Positions 32,279 to 40,261 of a stretch of 64,000 bases of DNA are shown one piece after another. Numbering within the stretch: position 1 is the first letter of the stretch; each line of letters begins with the position of its first letter. Source of the DNA: DASUPK01 sp963747425. Its GTDB lineage: Bacteria; Actinomycetota; Thermoleophilia; Solirubrobacterales; 70-9. The DNA lies in assembly GCA_963747425.1 (NCBI GenBank), contig CAVVFJ010000016.1:83558-147557 (forward strand), written 5' to 3'. The notes below the pieces were generated by a model. The model was not told where the DNA came from and did no database searches. It was given only the letters and a program-made list of their open reading frames with translations. Position numbers and translations under genes: made by a program.

Positions 32279-33091
32279 ATGGACTCGGCTCTACTCGAAT
32301 CGGAAGCGTTGGCGGAGCACGACGCCCCGAGATCGCACATGGGGATGCGGAGTGGGACTCACAGCCACCGGATCCGCCAAAGCCATGCGCAGGTGATCGG
32401 CAATCGAAGCGGTGCGGGCACGATCGCCCTGCCGCGGCCCGGGACCCTCGAGCTCACACCCCCGGACCACCGTTACGAGCGTGAGCACGCTCTGGCGGCC
32501 CGCGGCGTGAAGCGGGCGTTCGACATCGTCGGCGCGGCCCTGATGATCGCCATCCTGGCGCCGGCCTGGCTGATGATGGCCTTCCTGATCAAGGTCGACT
32601 CGGCGGGACCGATCCTGTTCCGGCAGCGGCGCATCGGCCAGGACGGCAGGACGTTCTCGATCCTCAAGTTCAGGACGATGGTGGACGGCGCCGACGCGCA
32701 GAAGGCCGCCCTCCTGCACCTGAACGAGGCCGCCGACGGCCTCTTCAAGATCGACGGGGACCCCCGCGTGACTCGGGTCGGCCACTGGCTGCGCGCCACG
32801 TCCCTGGACGAGCTGCCCCAGCTGCTCCACGTCATCACCGGGAAGATGAGCCTGGTCGGCCCCAGGCCGCTCGTCCCCGAGGAGGACGCGCGGATCGTCG
32901 GGTCTCAGCGCCGCAGGCTCCAGATGCGGCCGGGCATGACCGGCGTCTGGCAGGTCGGCGGCGCCTCGTCGGTCCCGATCCACGAGATGGTCAAGCTCGA
33001 CGCGGGCTACGTCGACGACTGGTCGCTGTGGACCGACGTCAGGCTGATCGCCGAGACGGCCGGCCACGTGGTCTTGCGCAAGGGCCTCTGA
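32279..33091 (+). CDS. polyprenyl-phosphate sugar-1-phosphate transferase (initiating, WcaJ/WbaP C-domain type)
   Basis: A 270-residue monotopic membrane enzyme that starts glycan synthesis by placing a sugar-1-phosphate on undecaprenyl phosphate. The catalytic domain begins near residue 74 with KRAFDIVGAALMIAILAPAW (the reentrant helix), then SILKFRTMVDGADAQKAALL, TSLDELPQLLHVITGKMSLV, the GPRPLVPEEDARIVG loop and RPGMTGVWQVGG. The N-terminal 70 residues are His-rich and unlike the long CoA-binding or TM domains of WbaP. SD AAAGGA lies 8 bases before the ATG. It converges on argS with no gap. Confidence 0.93.
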   Translation: MDSALLESEALAEHDAPRSHMGMRSGTHSHRIRQSHAQVIGNRSGAGTIALPRPGTLELTPPDHRYEREHALAARGVKRAFDIVGAALMIAILAPAWLMMAFLIKVDSAGPILFRQRRIGQDGRTFSILKFRTMVDGADAQKAALLHLNEAADGLFKIDGDPRVTRVGHWLRATSLDELPQLLHVITGKMSLVGPRPLVPEEDARIVGSQRRRLQMRPGMTGVWQVGGASSVPIHEMVKLDAGYVDDWSLWTDVRLIAETAGHVVLRKGL

Positions 33092-34762
33092 CTACATACT
33101 TTCGGGCGCCGAGATGCCCAGGAGCCCGAGGGTTCGGGCGATCGTCCGCTTGGTGAGCAGGCAGAGCCCGAGCCGCGCCTCCTCCACACCCTCGCCCTCG
33201 GCGCCGACCACCTGACAGTCCCGGTAGAAGGCGTGGAAGTCGCGGGCGACCTCAGTCGCGTAGGCGCAGAGCCTGTGCGGGGCGCGCCGCTCCGCCGTCT
33301 CGGCGACCTCGTCGGGCAGCTCGCAGAGCCGCTTGACCAACGCCCGCTCGGAGGGCTCCACCGGAAGCGCCGCGAAGTCGGCCGCCGCCCTCTCCTCCGC
33401 CCCCTCCCCCGCCTTGCGCAGGATGCTCGCGATCCGGGCGTGGGCGTACTGGACGTAGTAGACCGGGTTCTCGTTGGACGTCTTGCGCGCCAGCTCGAGG
33501 TCCAGGTCCACCGTCGTGTCGTGGCTGCGCTGCACCATGAAGTACCGCGCCGCGTCCGCTCCGATGTCGTCGATCAGCTCGTCGAGCGTGACGAAGTCGC
33601 CGCTGCGCTTCGACATCTGCGCCCGCTCGCCGCCCTCGACGACGTGGACCAGCTGCATGATCGCCACCTCGAGCGCGTCCGGGTCATAGCCCAGGACAGC
33701 CAGGGCGGCCCGCAGCCGCTCGACGTAGCCATGGTGGTCGGCGCCGACCACGTCGATCAGCCGATCGGAGCCGCGATCGAGCTTGTCGCGGTGATAGGCC
33801 ATGTCCGAGAGCAGGTAGGTCGGGTCGCCGTCCGAGCGGATCAGGACGCGGTCCTTGTCGTCGCCGAAGCTCGTGGTCCGCAGCCAGGTCGCACCCTCGC
33901 TCTCGTAGACGTGGCCCGCCTCTCGCGCCTGATCGAGGGCTCGCTCCACCGAGCCGGATTCGTGCAGCGCGCGCTCGGACGACCAGGTGTCGAAGACGAC
34001 GCCGTAGCGATGCAGCGTCTCCTCGGCCGCGGCCAGCATCAGCGCGATCCCGCGGCGGCCGACGGCATCCAGGTCGTCTGGGCTGACGCCCTCCTGCTCG
34101 AGGCTCTTGGCGATCTCGACAACGTAGTCGCCCTCGTAGCCGTCCTCCGGGACCGGCTCGTCCTTCATGCGCGCCGCGATCGACTCCGCGAACCGGTCGA
34201 TCTGCCCCCCTCGGTCGTTGACGTAGTACTCGCGAGCCACCGAGTGCCCGGCGAACTCGAGGACGCGGGCGATCGAGTCGCCCAGGGCCGCACCGCGGCC
34301 GCCGGCGGCGGTCAGCGGACCGGTCGGATTCGCCGAGACGAACTCGACATTGACCCTGTCCAGCGTCGCATCGTCGGGAAGGGGCGGCTTGCCGATCCTC
34401 TCTCCCTGCGCGGCCAGCGCGCCGGCGGCGCTGCGGTACCAGGCGTCCGAGAGGAACAGGTTGAGGAACCCGGGCCCGGCCACCTCGACCTTCTCCAGGC
34501 TGCCCTCGAGGCTCTTGCCCAGCTCGGCGGCGAGCTTCTCCGCCGTGCCGCGCGGCTGCTCGCCGAGCACGGGCGCGAGCAGCATCGCCGCGTTGGTCGA
34601 GTAGTCGCCGAACTCGGGTTTCGGCGGGCGCTCCAGGGTCGGGCGTTTTGCGAGGGCGCTCCGCAGGCGAAGCCGAGGGCGACCCGTGGCATGCGGGTCA
34701 TCGCGAAGCGTCGAGGCAGCGGCCTCGACGGCGGAGCGGAGCTCTGCGACCGGATCTGCCAT
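33092..34762 (-). CDS. argS: arginyl-tRNA synthetase
   Basis: A 556-residue class I synthetase attaching arginine to tRNA-Arg. The N-terminal Add-1 domain, FGDYSTNAAMLLA, the catalytic Rossmann fold with EFVSANPTGPL, VVGADHHGYVERLRAAL and the anticodon-binding DALR domain (VQYAHARIASILRKAG; C-terminal RLGLCLLTKRTIARTLGLLG) are all in place. KMSKS corresponds to QMSKRSG at 382-388. The HIGH signature is not conserved: where other ArgRS have HVGH, residues 151-154 are TAAG (TAAGGRGAALGD). It is still the only ArgRS seen here. The downstream rlmH is 17 bases away on the same strand. Confidence 0.93.
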   Translation of the reverse strand: MADPVAELRSAVEAAASTLRDDPHATGRPRLRLRSALAKRPTLERPPKPEFGDYSTNAAMLLAPVLGEQPRGTAEKLAAELGKSLEGSLEKVEVAGPGFLNLFLSDAWYRSAAGALAAQGERIGKPPLPDDATLDRVNVEFVSANPTGPLTAAGGRGAALGDSIARVLEFAGHSVAREYYVNDRGGQIDRFAESIAARMKDEPVPEDGYEGDYVVEIAKSLEQEGVSPDDLDAVGRRGIALMLAAAEETLHRYGVVFDTWSSERALHESGSVERALDQAREAGHVYESEGATWLRTTSFGDDKDRVLIRSDGDPTYLLSDMAYHRDKLDRGSDRLIDVVGADHHGYVERLRAALAVLGYDPDALEVAIMQLVHVVEGGERAQMSKRSGDFVTLDELIDDIGADAARYFMVQRSHDTTVDLDLELARKTSNENPVYYVQYAHARIASILRKAGEGAEERAAADFAALPVEPSERALVKRLCELPDEVAETAERRAPHRLCAYATEVARDFHAFYRDCQVVGAEGEGVEEARLGLCLLTKRTIARTLGLLGISAPESM

Positions 34763-34779
34763 GGATTCGATCCTACGGA

Positions 34780-35196
34780 TTACAAGTGGTACGGCTCGCC
34801 GGCGAGGATCTTGGTCGCGCGGAAGAGCTGCTCGAGCAGCACGACCCGGGCTAGCTGATGGGCCATGGTCTGAGGGCCGAGGGAGACGCGCTCGTCAGCG
34901 AGGGCCATGCTGTGCGCGGAGAGGCCCTCCGGGCCGCCGATCAGGAAGCACAGGTCCTGCGCGTCGATCCGGCGCTCGGAGAGCCAGCTCGCCCACGCCT
35001 TCGAGCTCAGCGCCCGACCGCCTCGATCCAGCGCGATCACGTGGGAGCGAGGCGGGACCCGTCCCTCGATGTTGACCTCGTCTCGCACCTCGATCACCTC
35101 GACCGGCTGGTGGCGCTGCAGCATCTTGCGGTAGTGGGAGTCGGCCTCCGCGAACGGTGCCTTGATCTTGCCGACGACGACGACCGTCACCTTCAC
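34780..35196 (-). CDS. rlmH: 23S rRNA pseudouridine(1915)-N3-methyltransferase RlmH
   Basis: A 138-residue SPOUT methyltransferase that modifies helix 69 of 23S rRNA using S-adenosylmethionine. The trefoil-knot motifs are clear: VIALDRGGRALSSKAWASWL, LCFLIGGPEGLS, and the C-terminal MAHQLARVVLLEQLFRATKI followed by GEPYHL. The C-terminal tyrosine/histidine pair of the family is present. Length is slightly below the usual 155-160. The GTG overlaps the M48 peptidase stop (GTGA), so they are coupled. It lies between argS and the peptidase on the minus strand. Confidence 0.95.
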   Translation of the reverse strand: MKVTVVVVGKIKAPFAEADSHYRKMLQRHQPVEVIEVRDEVNIEGRVPPRSHVIALDRGGRALSSKAWASWLSERRIDAQDLCFLIGGPEGLSAHSMALADERVSLGPQTMAHQLARVVLLEQLFRATKILAGEPYHL

Positions 35197-36443
35197 GGGC
35201 GCTTGCCCTGCTCCCAGGCGAGCGCCGCGCCGATCCGGTCGACCGCCGGCGGATGCGTCCCGAAGAGGAAGCTGAAGAGCCCGGGCGGGTCGGGGTCGGA
35301 GAGGTTCCGGTCCGCGAGCTGCTGCTGGAGCTCGATCGTGCCTCGCGGGTCGTCGGTCAGCTGGAGCGAGAAGGTGTCCGCCCGCGCCTCGACCGCCCGC
35401 GAGAGCTGGTTGCCGGCGATCCCGATCACGAAGGACGTCGCGAAGATCGCCAGGGCGAGGGCGGGCAGGTAGGAGGGCTGGCCCGGCTCGGCGCCGCGGC
35501 GCCGAGCGATCCCTCCGGCCATCAGCGAGATGAAGATCAGCGAGAGCGGAGTCGCGATCGCGACGAACAGGAGTCCGCGCTGGATGTCGTTGCCGTGCAC
35601 GTGGCCGAGCTCGTGGGCGACCACCGCCCGGCGTTCGCCCTGGTTCAGGTCGTGGATGAGCGTGTCGTAGAGGACCACCTGCTTCGAGGAGCCGAGGCCG
35701 TTGACGTACGCGTTGATCGCGGTGGTCCTCTTGCTCGCGTCGACCTCGTAGACATGGCCGACGTCCACCCCCGCCTTCTTCGCCAGCTCGAGGACGTCGC
35801 TGCGCGCCTGTCCCGGCGGCAGCTCGTCGAACTTGTTGAATAGCGGCGCGATCACCACCGGGGCCAGCCAGGTCATGATTGCCGCGGCGATCACGACGGC
35901 CACGCTGCCCGGGATCCACCACCGGGAGCCGAAGCGGCGAATCAGCCAGAGCGCGAAGGTGCCGACCAGGCCGGCGAGCACCGCCCCGATCGCGGCCCCC
36001 TTGCCCCAGTCGGTGAACCAACCGCCCAGGGACTGGGTCGAGAGCCCGACGTCGACGGACCGCTCGTGCGCCCAGACCCCGAACGGCACGGTGATCACCG
36101 CGACGACGACCGAGAGCCCGGCCGCCGCCGCCGCCCCGCCGAGCACCGGGCGCGAGGCGAGCCGGTCGAGCGTCCTCCGCGTGATCGCGGGACGCCCCGT
36201 CGCGAGCAGGATCAGCACCGCCCCCTCGGCGACCAGGCCTCCGACCAGGATCAGCCGCTGCCCGGAGGCATAGTCGCGGGCCTTGGTCAGCTCCTCATGG
36301 GAGAAGTAGGCGCTCGCGTCGGCGTGAACGGGCCGCTCGATGTCGCGCGGGCGCAGTAGCCACCCTGCAGCCTCGGCGACGACCACGGCTGCGACGGCGG
36401 TGACGCCGAGACGCAGCCATTTGGACGATGATCGGGCAGGCAC
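35193..36443 (-). CDS. M48 family membrane metalloprotease (Ste24/HtpX type)
   Basis: A 416-residue integral membrane zinc peptidase. N-terminal helices (VTAVAAVVVAEAAGWLL, LILVGGLVAEGAVLILLA, and others) match the Ste24 N-terminal domain. The zinc motif is VVAHELGHVHGNDI, with the third ligand Glu in RAVEARADTFSLQLTDD. KRTTAINAYVNGLGSSKQVV with LYDTLI is the conserved segment before it. It probably degrades misfolded membrane proteins. Three further helices lie between the zinc motif and the Glu ligand. GTG start; overlaps rlmH by 4 bases. Confidence 0.92.
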   Translation of the reverse strand: MPARSSSKWLRLGVTAVAAVVVAEAAGWLLRPRDIERPVHADASAYFSHEELTKARDYASGQRLILVGGLVAEGAVLILLATGRPAITRRTLDRLASRPVLGGAAAAAGLSVVVAVITVPFGVWAHERSVDVGLSTQSLGGWFTDWGKGAAIGAVLAGLVGTFALWLIRRFGSRWWIPGSVAVVIAAAIMTWLAPVVIAPLFNKFDELPPGQARSDVLELAKKAGVDVGHVYEVDASKRTTAINAYVNGLGSSKQVVLYDTLIHDLNQGERRAVVAHELGHVHGNDIQRGLLFVAIATPLSLIFISLMAGGIARRRGAEPGQPSYLPALALAIFATSFVIGIAGNQLSRAVEARADTFSLQLTDDPRGTIELQQQLADRNLSDPDPPGLFSFLFGTHPPAVDRIGAALAWEQGKRP

Positions 36444-36503
36444 CGCCCTACGATAAACGGCCCCCTTGGGCGGGCCTTAAAGCGCAGATCCCCCGGGAAT
36501 CCG

Positions 36504-37241
36504 ATGAAGGTCGCCATCCTCACAGACATCCACAGCAATCTGCCGGCGCTCGAGGCGACGCTCTCGGCGATCGACGAGGCGGGCCTGGAGCGCCGCTGGT
36601 GCCTGGGCGACGTGGTGGGCTACGGCGCCCAGCCGGACGAGTGCACCAAGCTCGTCTCGGAGCGGTGCGAGCTCAGCCTGGTCGGCAACCACGACCTGGC
36701 GGTGACGGGCGAGATCAGCACCGAGGTGTTCTCGGCATCCGCCGCCGCGGCCGTCGAGTGGACCCGGGCCAACTCCGACTCATCGACGATCGATTTCCTG
36801 AAGGCTCAGAAACCCGAGAACACCGAACATGAGGTGGGCCTCTACCACGCGTCGCCGCGCGACCCGGTCTGGGAGTACGTGCTTGCCGTCGATCAGGCCC
36901 GCGAGTGCATCGAGGAGCAGGCCGCGCGGGTGAGCTTCATCGGGCACTCGCACGTCGCCCTCTGGTTCTCGGACTCGGACGGCCCGCCCGGCTCCGACGG
37001 CGGTGGCCAGGCCGAGGATGGCAGGGAGATGGACCTCTCCGAGCACCGCTGGCTGCTCAATCCGGGGAGCGTCGGGCAGCCGCGCGACGGGGATCCGCGC
37101 GCGGCCTGGCTCGAGCTCGACACCGAGGGCTGGAAGGCGACCTACCACCGCGTCGCCTATGACATCGACCAGGCGGCGGAGGCGATCAGGGAGGCGGGGC
37201 TGCCCGAATTGCTCGCCGACCGCCTCTACGTGGGCCAATGA
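36504..37241 (+). CDS. calcineurin-like metallophosphoesterase, YfcE/MJ0936 type
   Basis: A 245-residue cytoplasmic phosphodiesterase. The metal ligands appear in order: TDIHSN (residues 7-12), GDVVGYGAQPDEC, LVGNHDLAV, the HASP block, then FIGHSHVALWF and LLNPGSVGQPRDG near the C-terminus. The ATG has GGGAATCC nearby but no strong SD. Its stop is overlapped by an ATG leading into the lipoprotein gene region, and the kinase gene follows, so all three are probably one transcript. Substrate unknown; it could oppose the kinase as a phosphatase only by speculation. Confidence 0.9.
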   Translation: MKVAILTDIHSNLPALEATLSAIDEAGLERRWCLGDVVGYGAQPDECTKLVSERCELSLVGNHDLAVTGEISTEVFSASAAAAVEWTRANSDSSTIDFLKAQKPENTEHEVGLYHASPRDPVWEYVLAVDQARECIEEQAARVSFIGHSHVALWFSDSDGPPGSDGGGQAEDGREMDLSEHRWLLNPGSVGQPRDGDPRAAWLELDTEGWKATYHRVAYDIDQAAEAIREAGLPELLADRLYVGQ

Positions 37242-37297
37242 TCCCGCCGGACCCCGCGAAGGTTGGCGTTTCAGACGCCCCGGCTAGTATCGCCGCG

Positions 37298-37804
37298 ATG
37301 CCGAAGATGCTCCGGCCAGCACTGCTTGCCCTCTTCCTGGCGGCCGCCGCCGCGGGGATCCTGGGCTGCGGCGGGTCGAGCGGCCCCGACCCCTCCCTGT
37401 CCGCCGAGCAGGCCGCGGTGCTCAGCTCGAAGATCGACGAGATCCAGGCGAACGTCCAGGTCGGCAGCTGCGTCGTCGCCCAGGACAAGACGGACGACCT
37501 GATCGCCGACGTCCAGAACCTTCCCTCGAGCGTCAACGACCAGGTCAAGACGGCACTCGAGAACGGCGCCAACCAGCTGAAGATCCTGCTCGGCGATCCC
37601 AGCCAGTGCCAGGGCCGGACCACCACCTCCGAGACGACAACCAGCACGCCGTCGACCACCGAGTCGACCACGAGCACCACGAAGACCCACCCCACCACCA
37701 CGACGACCCCGACGCAGACGCAGGCGACGACGACCACTCAGACCCAGACTTCGCCCACCACCACCCCGGGCGGCTCGGGCGGGATCGGGCCGGGAGGACT
37801 ATGA
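37298..37804 (+). CDS. threonine-rich exported lipoprotein upstream of kinase
   Basis: A 168-residue lipoprotein. The signal peptide ends at lipobox ILGC (Cys24). A helical domain (about 34-103: EQAAVLSSKIDEIQANVQVG, SSVNDQVKTALENGANQLKI) contains two Cys that could form a disulfide (58 and 104). The remaining 60 residues are Thr/Ser/Pro-rich, a probable wall-spanning or glycosylated stalk. ATG 37298 is chosen because the signal peptide starts there. The stop overlaps the kinase start in ATGA. Its VNDQVKTALENG resembles VNDQIDALKQAV in the kinase's extracellular tail, suggesting a shared ligand or interaction. Confidence 0.82.
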   Translation: MPKMLRPALLALFLAAAAAGILGCGGSSGPDPSLSAEQAAVLSSKIDEIQANVQVGSCVVAQDKTDDLIADVQNLPSSVNDQVKTALENGANQLKILLGDPSQCQGRTTTSETTTSTPSTTESTTSTTKTHPTTTTTPTQTQATTTTQTQTSPTTTPGGSGGIGPGGL

Positions 37805-38994
37805 GCCCGCGCGGCCCCAAGGGCGAGCTGATCTCCGACCGCTACCGGATCGAGGACCGCCTCGGATCGGGCGGGATGTCGAGCGTCTTCCGCGCCACCG
37901 ACACGATCCTGGAGAGGACTGTCGCCGTGAAGATCCTCGCGGAGCATCTCTCCGACGACGACCGTTTCGTCGCCCGCTTCCGCCGCGAGGCGCTGGCGGT
38001 CGCGAAGCTCGTTCACCCCAACATCGTCCAGGTCTACGACACCGGCAACGACGGCGGGCAGTACTACATCGTCATGGAGTATGTGCGCGGCCGCTCCGGC
38101 GCCCAGCTGCTGCAGGCCGAGGGCAAGCTCGATCCGGAAATCGCGGTGGAGATCGGCGTGCAGGCGTGCGCCGGCCTTGACTACGCACACCGCCACGGGA
38201 TCATCCATCGCGACGTCAAGCCGGGCAACCTGATGATCATCGGCGGGCCCGCCGGTGGCGGCGATATGACCGTGAAGCTGGCGGACTTCGGCATCGCGCG
38301 CGCCAGCGAGCAGACACGCATCACCCAGGTGGGGTCCGTCGTCGGGACGGCCGCCTACCTGGCGCCCGAGCAGGCCCGCGGCGAGGAAGCCAACCCAGCC
38401 TCCGACGTTTACTCGCTCGGGGTCGTGCTCTACCAGTTCCTCGCCGGGCGGCTGCCCTATGAGGGCGCGTCCCTGGCGGAGCTGGCGGTCCGCCAGCAGT
38501 CGGAGCAGCCGCTCCACCCAAGCTCGTACAGCGAGGACGTCCCCCAGGCGGTCGGGGACGCCGTCCTGGTCGCTCTCGACTCCGACCCGGCCCACCGGTT
38601 TGCCGCTGCCGGCGAGCTGGCTGACGCGCTGCGGCGTGGCCTGACGGGCGTCTCTCCCGCCGGCACGGCCCAGACCCGGGTCCTCGGCGGGGACACCCCG
38701 ACCGCCGACACGCGCCACATGCCCCGGACACGCACACAGAGGCGGGCGCAGCGCCGTCCGGTGCAGCCGCGCCAGCGCCAGGCCCCTCCCCCGCGACGCC
38801 GGCGGGCCCCGACGGTCGCTCGCAACCTGCTCGCACTGATCGCGATCCTCCTGCTCGCCGCGGTCGTGGCGGCCATCGTCGTCCTCGCCACCAGCGGCAA
38901 CGGGGGCAAGATCAACCTGGATCAGGTCGTCAAGCAGAACGTGAACGACCAGATCGACGCCCTCAAGCAGGCCGTCGACGACAACACGAAGTAG
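37801..38994 (+). CDS. membrane Ser/Thr protein kinase (Hanks type)
   Basis: A 397-residue receptor-like kinase. The kinase domain (14-280) has LGSGGMSSVF glycine loop, Lys44 in VAVKIL, catalytic HRDVKPGN (136-143), DFG (162-164), activation segment TQVGSVVGTAAYLAPEQ and YSLGVVLYQFLAGRLPYEG. A basic linker (310-340) leads to one membrane helix (about 341-363) and an extracellular tail of only 34 residues with no PASTA repeats. The tail is helical and Asn/Gln/Asp-rich. Translation is coupled to the lipoprotein gene by a 4-base overlap, implying that the lipoprotein is part of its sensor. Confidence 0.95.
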   Translation: MSPRGPKGELISDRYRIEDRLGSGGMSSVFRATDTILERTVAVKILAEHLSDDDRFVARFRREALAVAKLVHPNIVQVYDTGNDGGQYYIVMEYVRGRSGAQLLQAEGKLDPEIAVEIGVQACAGLDYAHRHGIIHRDVKPGNLMIIGGPAGGGDMTVKLADFGIARASEQTRITQVGSVVGTAAYLAPEQARGEEANPASDVYSLGVVLYQFLAGRLPYEGASLAELAVRQQSEQPLHPSSYSEDVPQAVGDAVLVALDSDPAHRFAAAGELADALRRGLTGVSPAGTAQTRVLGGDTPTADTRHMPRTRTQRRAQRRPVQPRQRQAPPPRRRRAPTVARNLLALIAILLLAAVVAAIVVLATSGNGGKINLDQVVKQNVNDQIDALKQAVDDNTK

Positions 38995-39000
38995 CGCCGC

Positions 39001-39135
39001 TCAGGTCCGCGGGCCACGCGGCAGAATCAGCGAGAGCAGCGAGCGCCGCCCGCACTTCGGGCACCGCGAGATCGAGTGCTCGAGCGTCGTGCCGCAGTGG
39101 CGGCAGGCGGGCCTCTGCTTGACGACGCCCTTCAC
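39001..39135 (-). CDS. 44-residue zinc-ribbon protein
   Basis: A very small basic protein with two Cys pairs, CRHC and CPKC, arranged as CRHCGTTLEHSISRCPKCGR, which fits a zinc ribbon. A GTG start at 39135 is used. The rest of the protein is basic, with a short hydrophobic end (SLLSLILPRG). It converges on the kinase gene (6-base gap) and lies 22 bases after the glycosidase at 39158. No function can be assigned. Confidence 0.65.
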   Translation of the reverse strand: MKGVVKQRPACRHCGTTLEHSISRCPKCGRRSLLSLILPRGPRT

Positions 39136-39157
39136 GCGGGCGAGTCTAGGCGAGTCG

Positions 39158-40222
39158 CTACGGCGTCCCGCCCGCTGCGCGCGCGAAGGCGTACCAGGCC
39201 GGCTTCGGCGTGCCGTCGAGGGCGAAGAGGCCGGCGCGGTCCGTCCAGAAGTCGGGGCCGGGCGAGTCGTGATCGGTGTAGCTGAACCAGAGCGCCCGGG
39301 CAATTCCGAGCGATCCGGCGTTGCGCCGGAAGAGGGCATAGGTCCGGGTCAGCTTGCTCGCCTGCTGCGGGAGGCTTGCCCTGACGGGCGAGCGCTTCAG
39401 CTTGTGGCCGCCCGTCACCCAGCCGAACTCGGACACCCAGATCGGGGTCGCGCCGTCGCCGTGCCGTCGCATGATTCGTCGCGCGACCCGCACCCAGCGC
39501 AGGACTCCCTTGGGAGTGGTCGAGTACGGGTGGATGCCGACGGCATCGAACGAGCGCTTCACGCCGTGGACCCGGTAGAGGGCGTTCAGGTAAGTGGTCA
39601 TCTCGACCGTGTGGCGGATCGTGCGGAAGGGGAATACCCCGCCCGTCAGCACCTGCGCCGATGGGTCGCCGGCCCGTAGTCCGGCGGCCGAGATCTTGAG
39701 CAGACGTGCGAAGCCGCGGGGCCTCGGCTTGCCGCCCCAGAAGCCGCCCAGGTTGGGCTCGTTCCAGATCTCCCAGGTGGTGATCGGTCGCCGGGGCAGC
39801 TCAGGGTGCAGGGCCCAGAAGGTCCCGTCGGCGCCGTAGCGACGGGCGAAGTCGGTCAGCAGGCTGCGCCAGGCAGCGCGCTGGCGCGCCGTGTAGATCG
39901 GCGGCCTGGTCGAGATCCGCGAGATCCAGGCCGGAACGCCGGAGAGATCCGGCAGCAGGGTGAGCCCGGCCCGAGCCGCCTCGGCCACGAGCTGATCGGT
40001 GGTCGCGTAGAGGCGGTCGCCGGGATGGGGCTCGGTGTTGCCCCAGAAGAACTGGATCCGGAACGTCCCGGCTCCGCCCTGGGCCGCGCGATCCATCTCG
40101 GCCTGGGTCGGATAGTTGACGCCGACGACGCCGAAGAAGGGGTTGGACGTCGCGGAAGCCGGCGCGGCGAGGGCCGCGATCGCCAGCGCAAGGCAAATGC
40201 CTTTGACCGCTCCCCACGGCAT
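39158..40222 (-). CDS. secreted glycoside hydrolase, clan GH-A (second WNEPN-type)
   Basis: A 354-residue exported TIM-barrel glycosidase with a signal peptide (VKGICLALAIAALAAPASA). The acid/base is Glu155 in WEIWNEPN and the nucleophile candidate Glu265 in IWVSEFGW. VGIHPYST before the nucleophile and LWFSYTDHDSPGPDFWTDRA near the end complete the substrate pocket. The domain layout is like the 9329-10456 protein but sequences differ widely, so these are distant paralogues. It stands alone between a tiny zinc ribbon and tgt. Target glycan unknown. Confidence 0.85.
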   Translation of the reverse strand: MPWGAVKGICLALAIAALAAPASATSNPFFGVVGVNYPTQAEMDRAAQGGAGTFRIQFFWGNTEPHPGDRLYATTDQLVAEAARAGLTLLPDLSGVPAWISRISTRPPIYTARQRAAWRSLLTDFARRYGADGTFWALHPELPRRPITTWEIWNEPNLGGFWGGKPRPRGFARLLKISAAGLRAGDPSAQVLTGGVFPFRTIRHTVEMTTYLNALYRVHGVKRSFDAVGIHPYSTTPKGVLRWVRVARRIMRRHGDGATPIWVSEFGWVTGGHKLKRSPVRASLPQQASKLTRTYALFRRNAGSLGIARALWFSYTDHDSPGPDFWTDRAGLFALDGTPKPAWYAFARAAGGTP

Positions 40223-40261
40223 CGAGCCAAGGTAACCCGGCCCACTTTTCAATGTCGCAGT

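Noticed and set aside
34780..36021. A 413-codon continuous frame covering rlmH and part of the M48 gene
   Set aside because: Only the last 138 codons, from GTG 35196, match RlmH. The upstream part is antisense-like noise within the peptidase gene in another frame.
37615..37770. Short repeats suggestive of a CRISPR or VNTR
   Set aside because: They are codons for a Thr/Ser/Pro-rich stalk (ACC/ACG/ACT runs) inside the lipoprotein, with no regular spacer structure.
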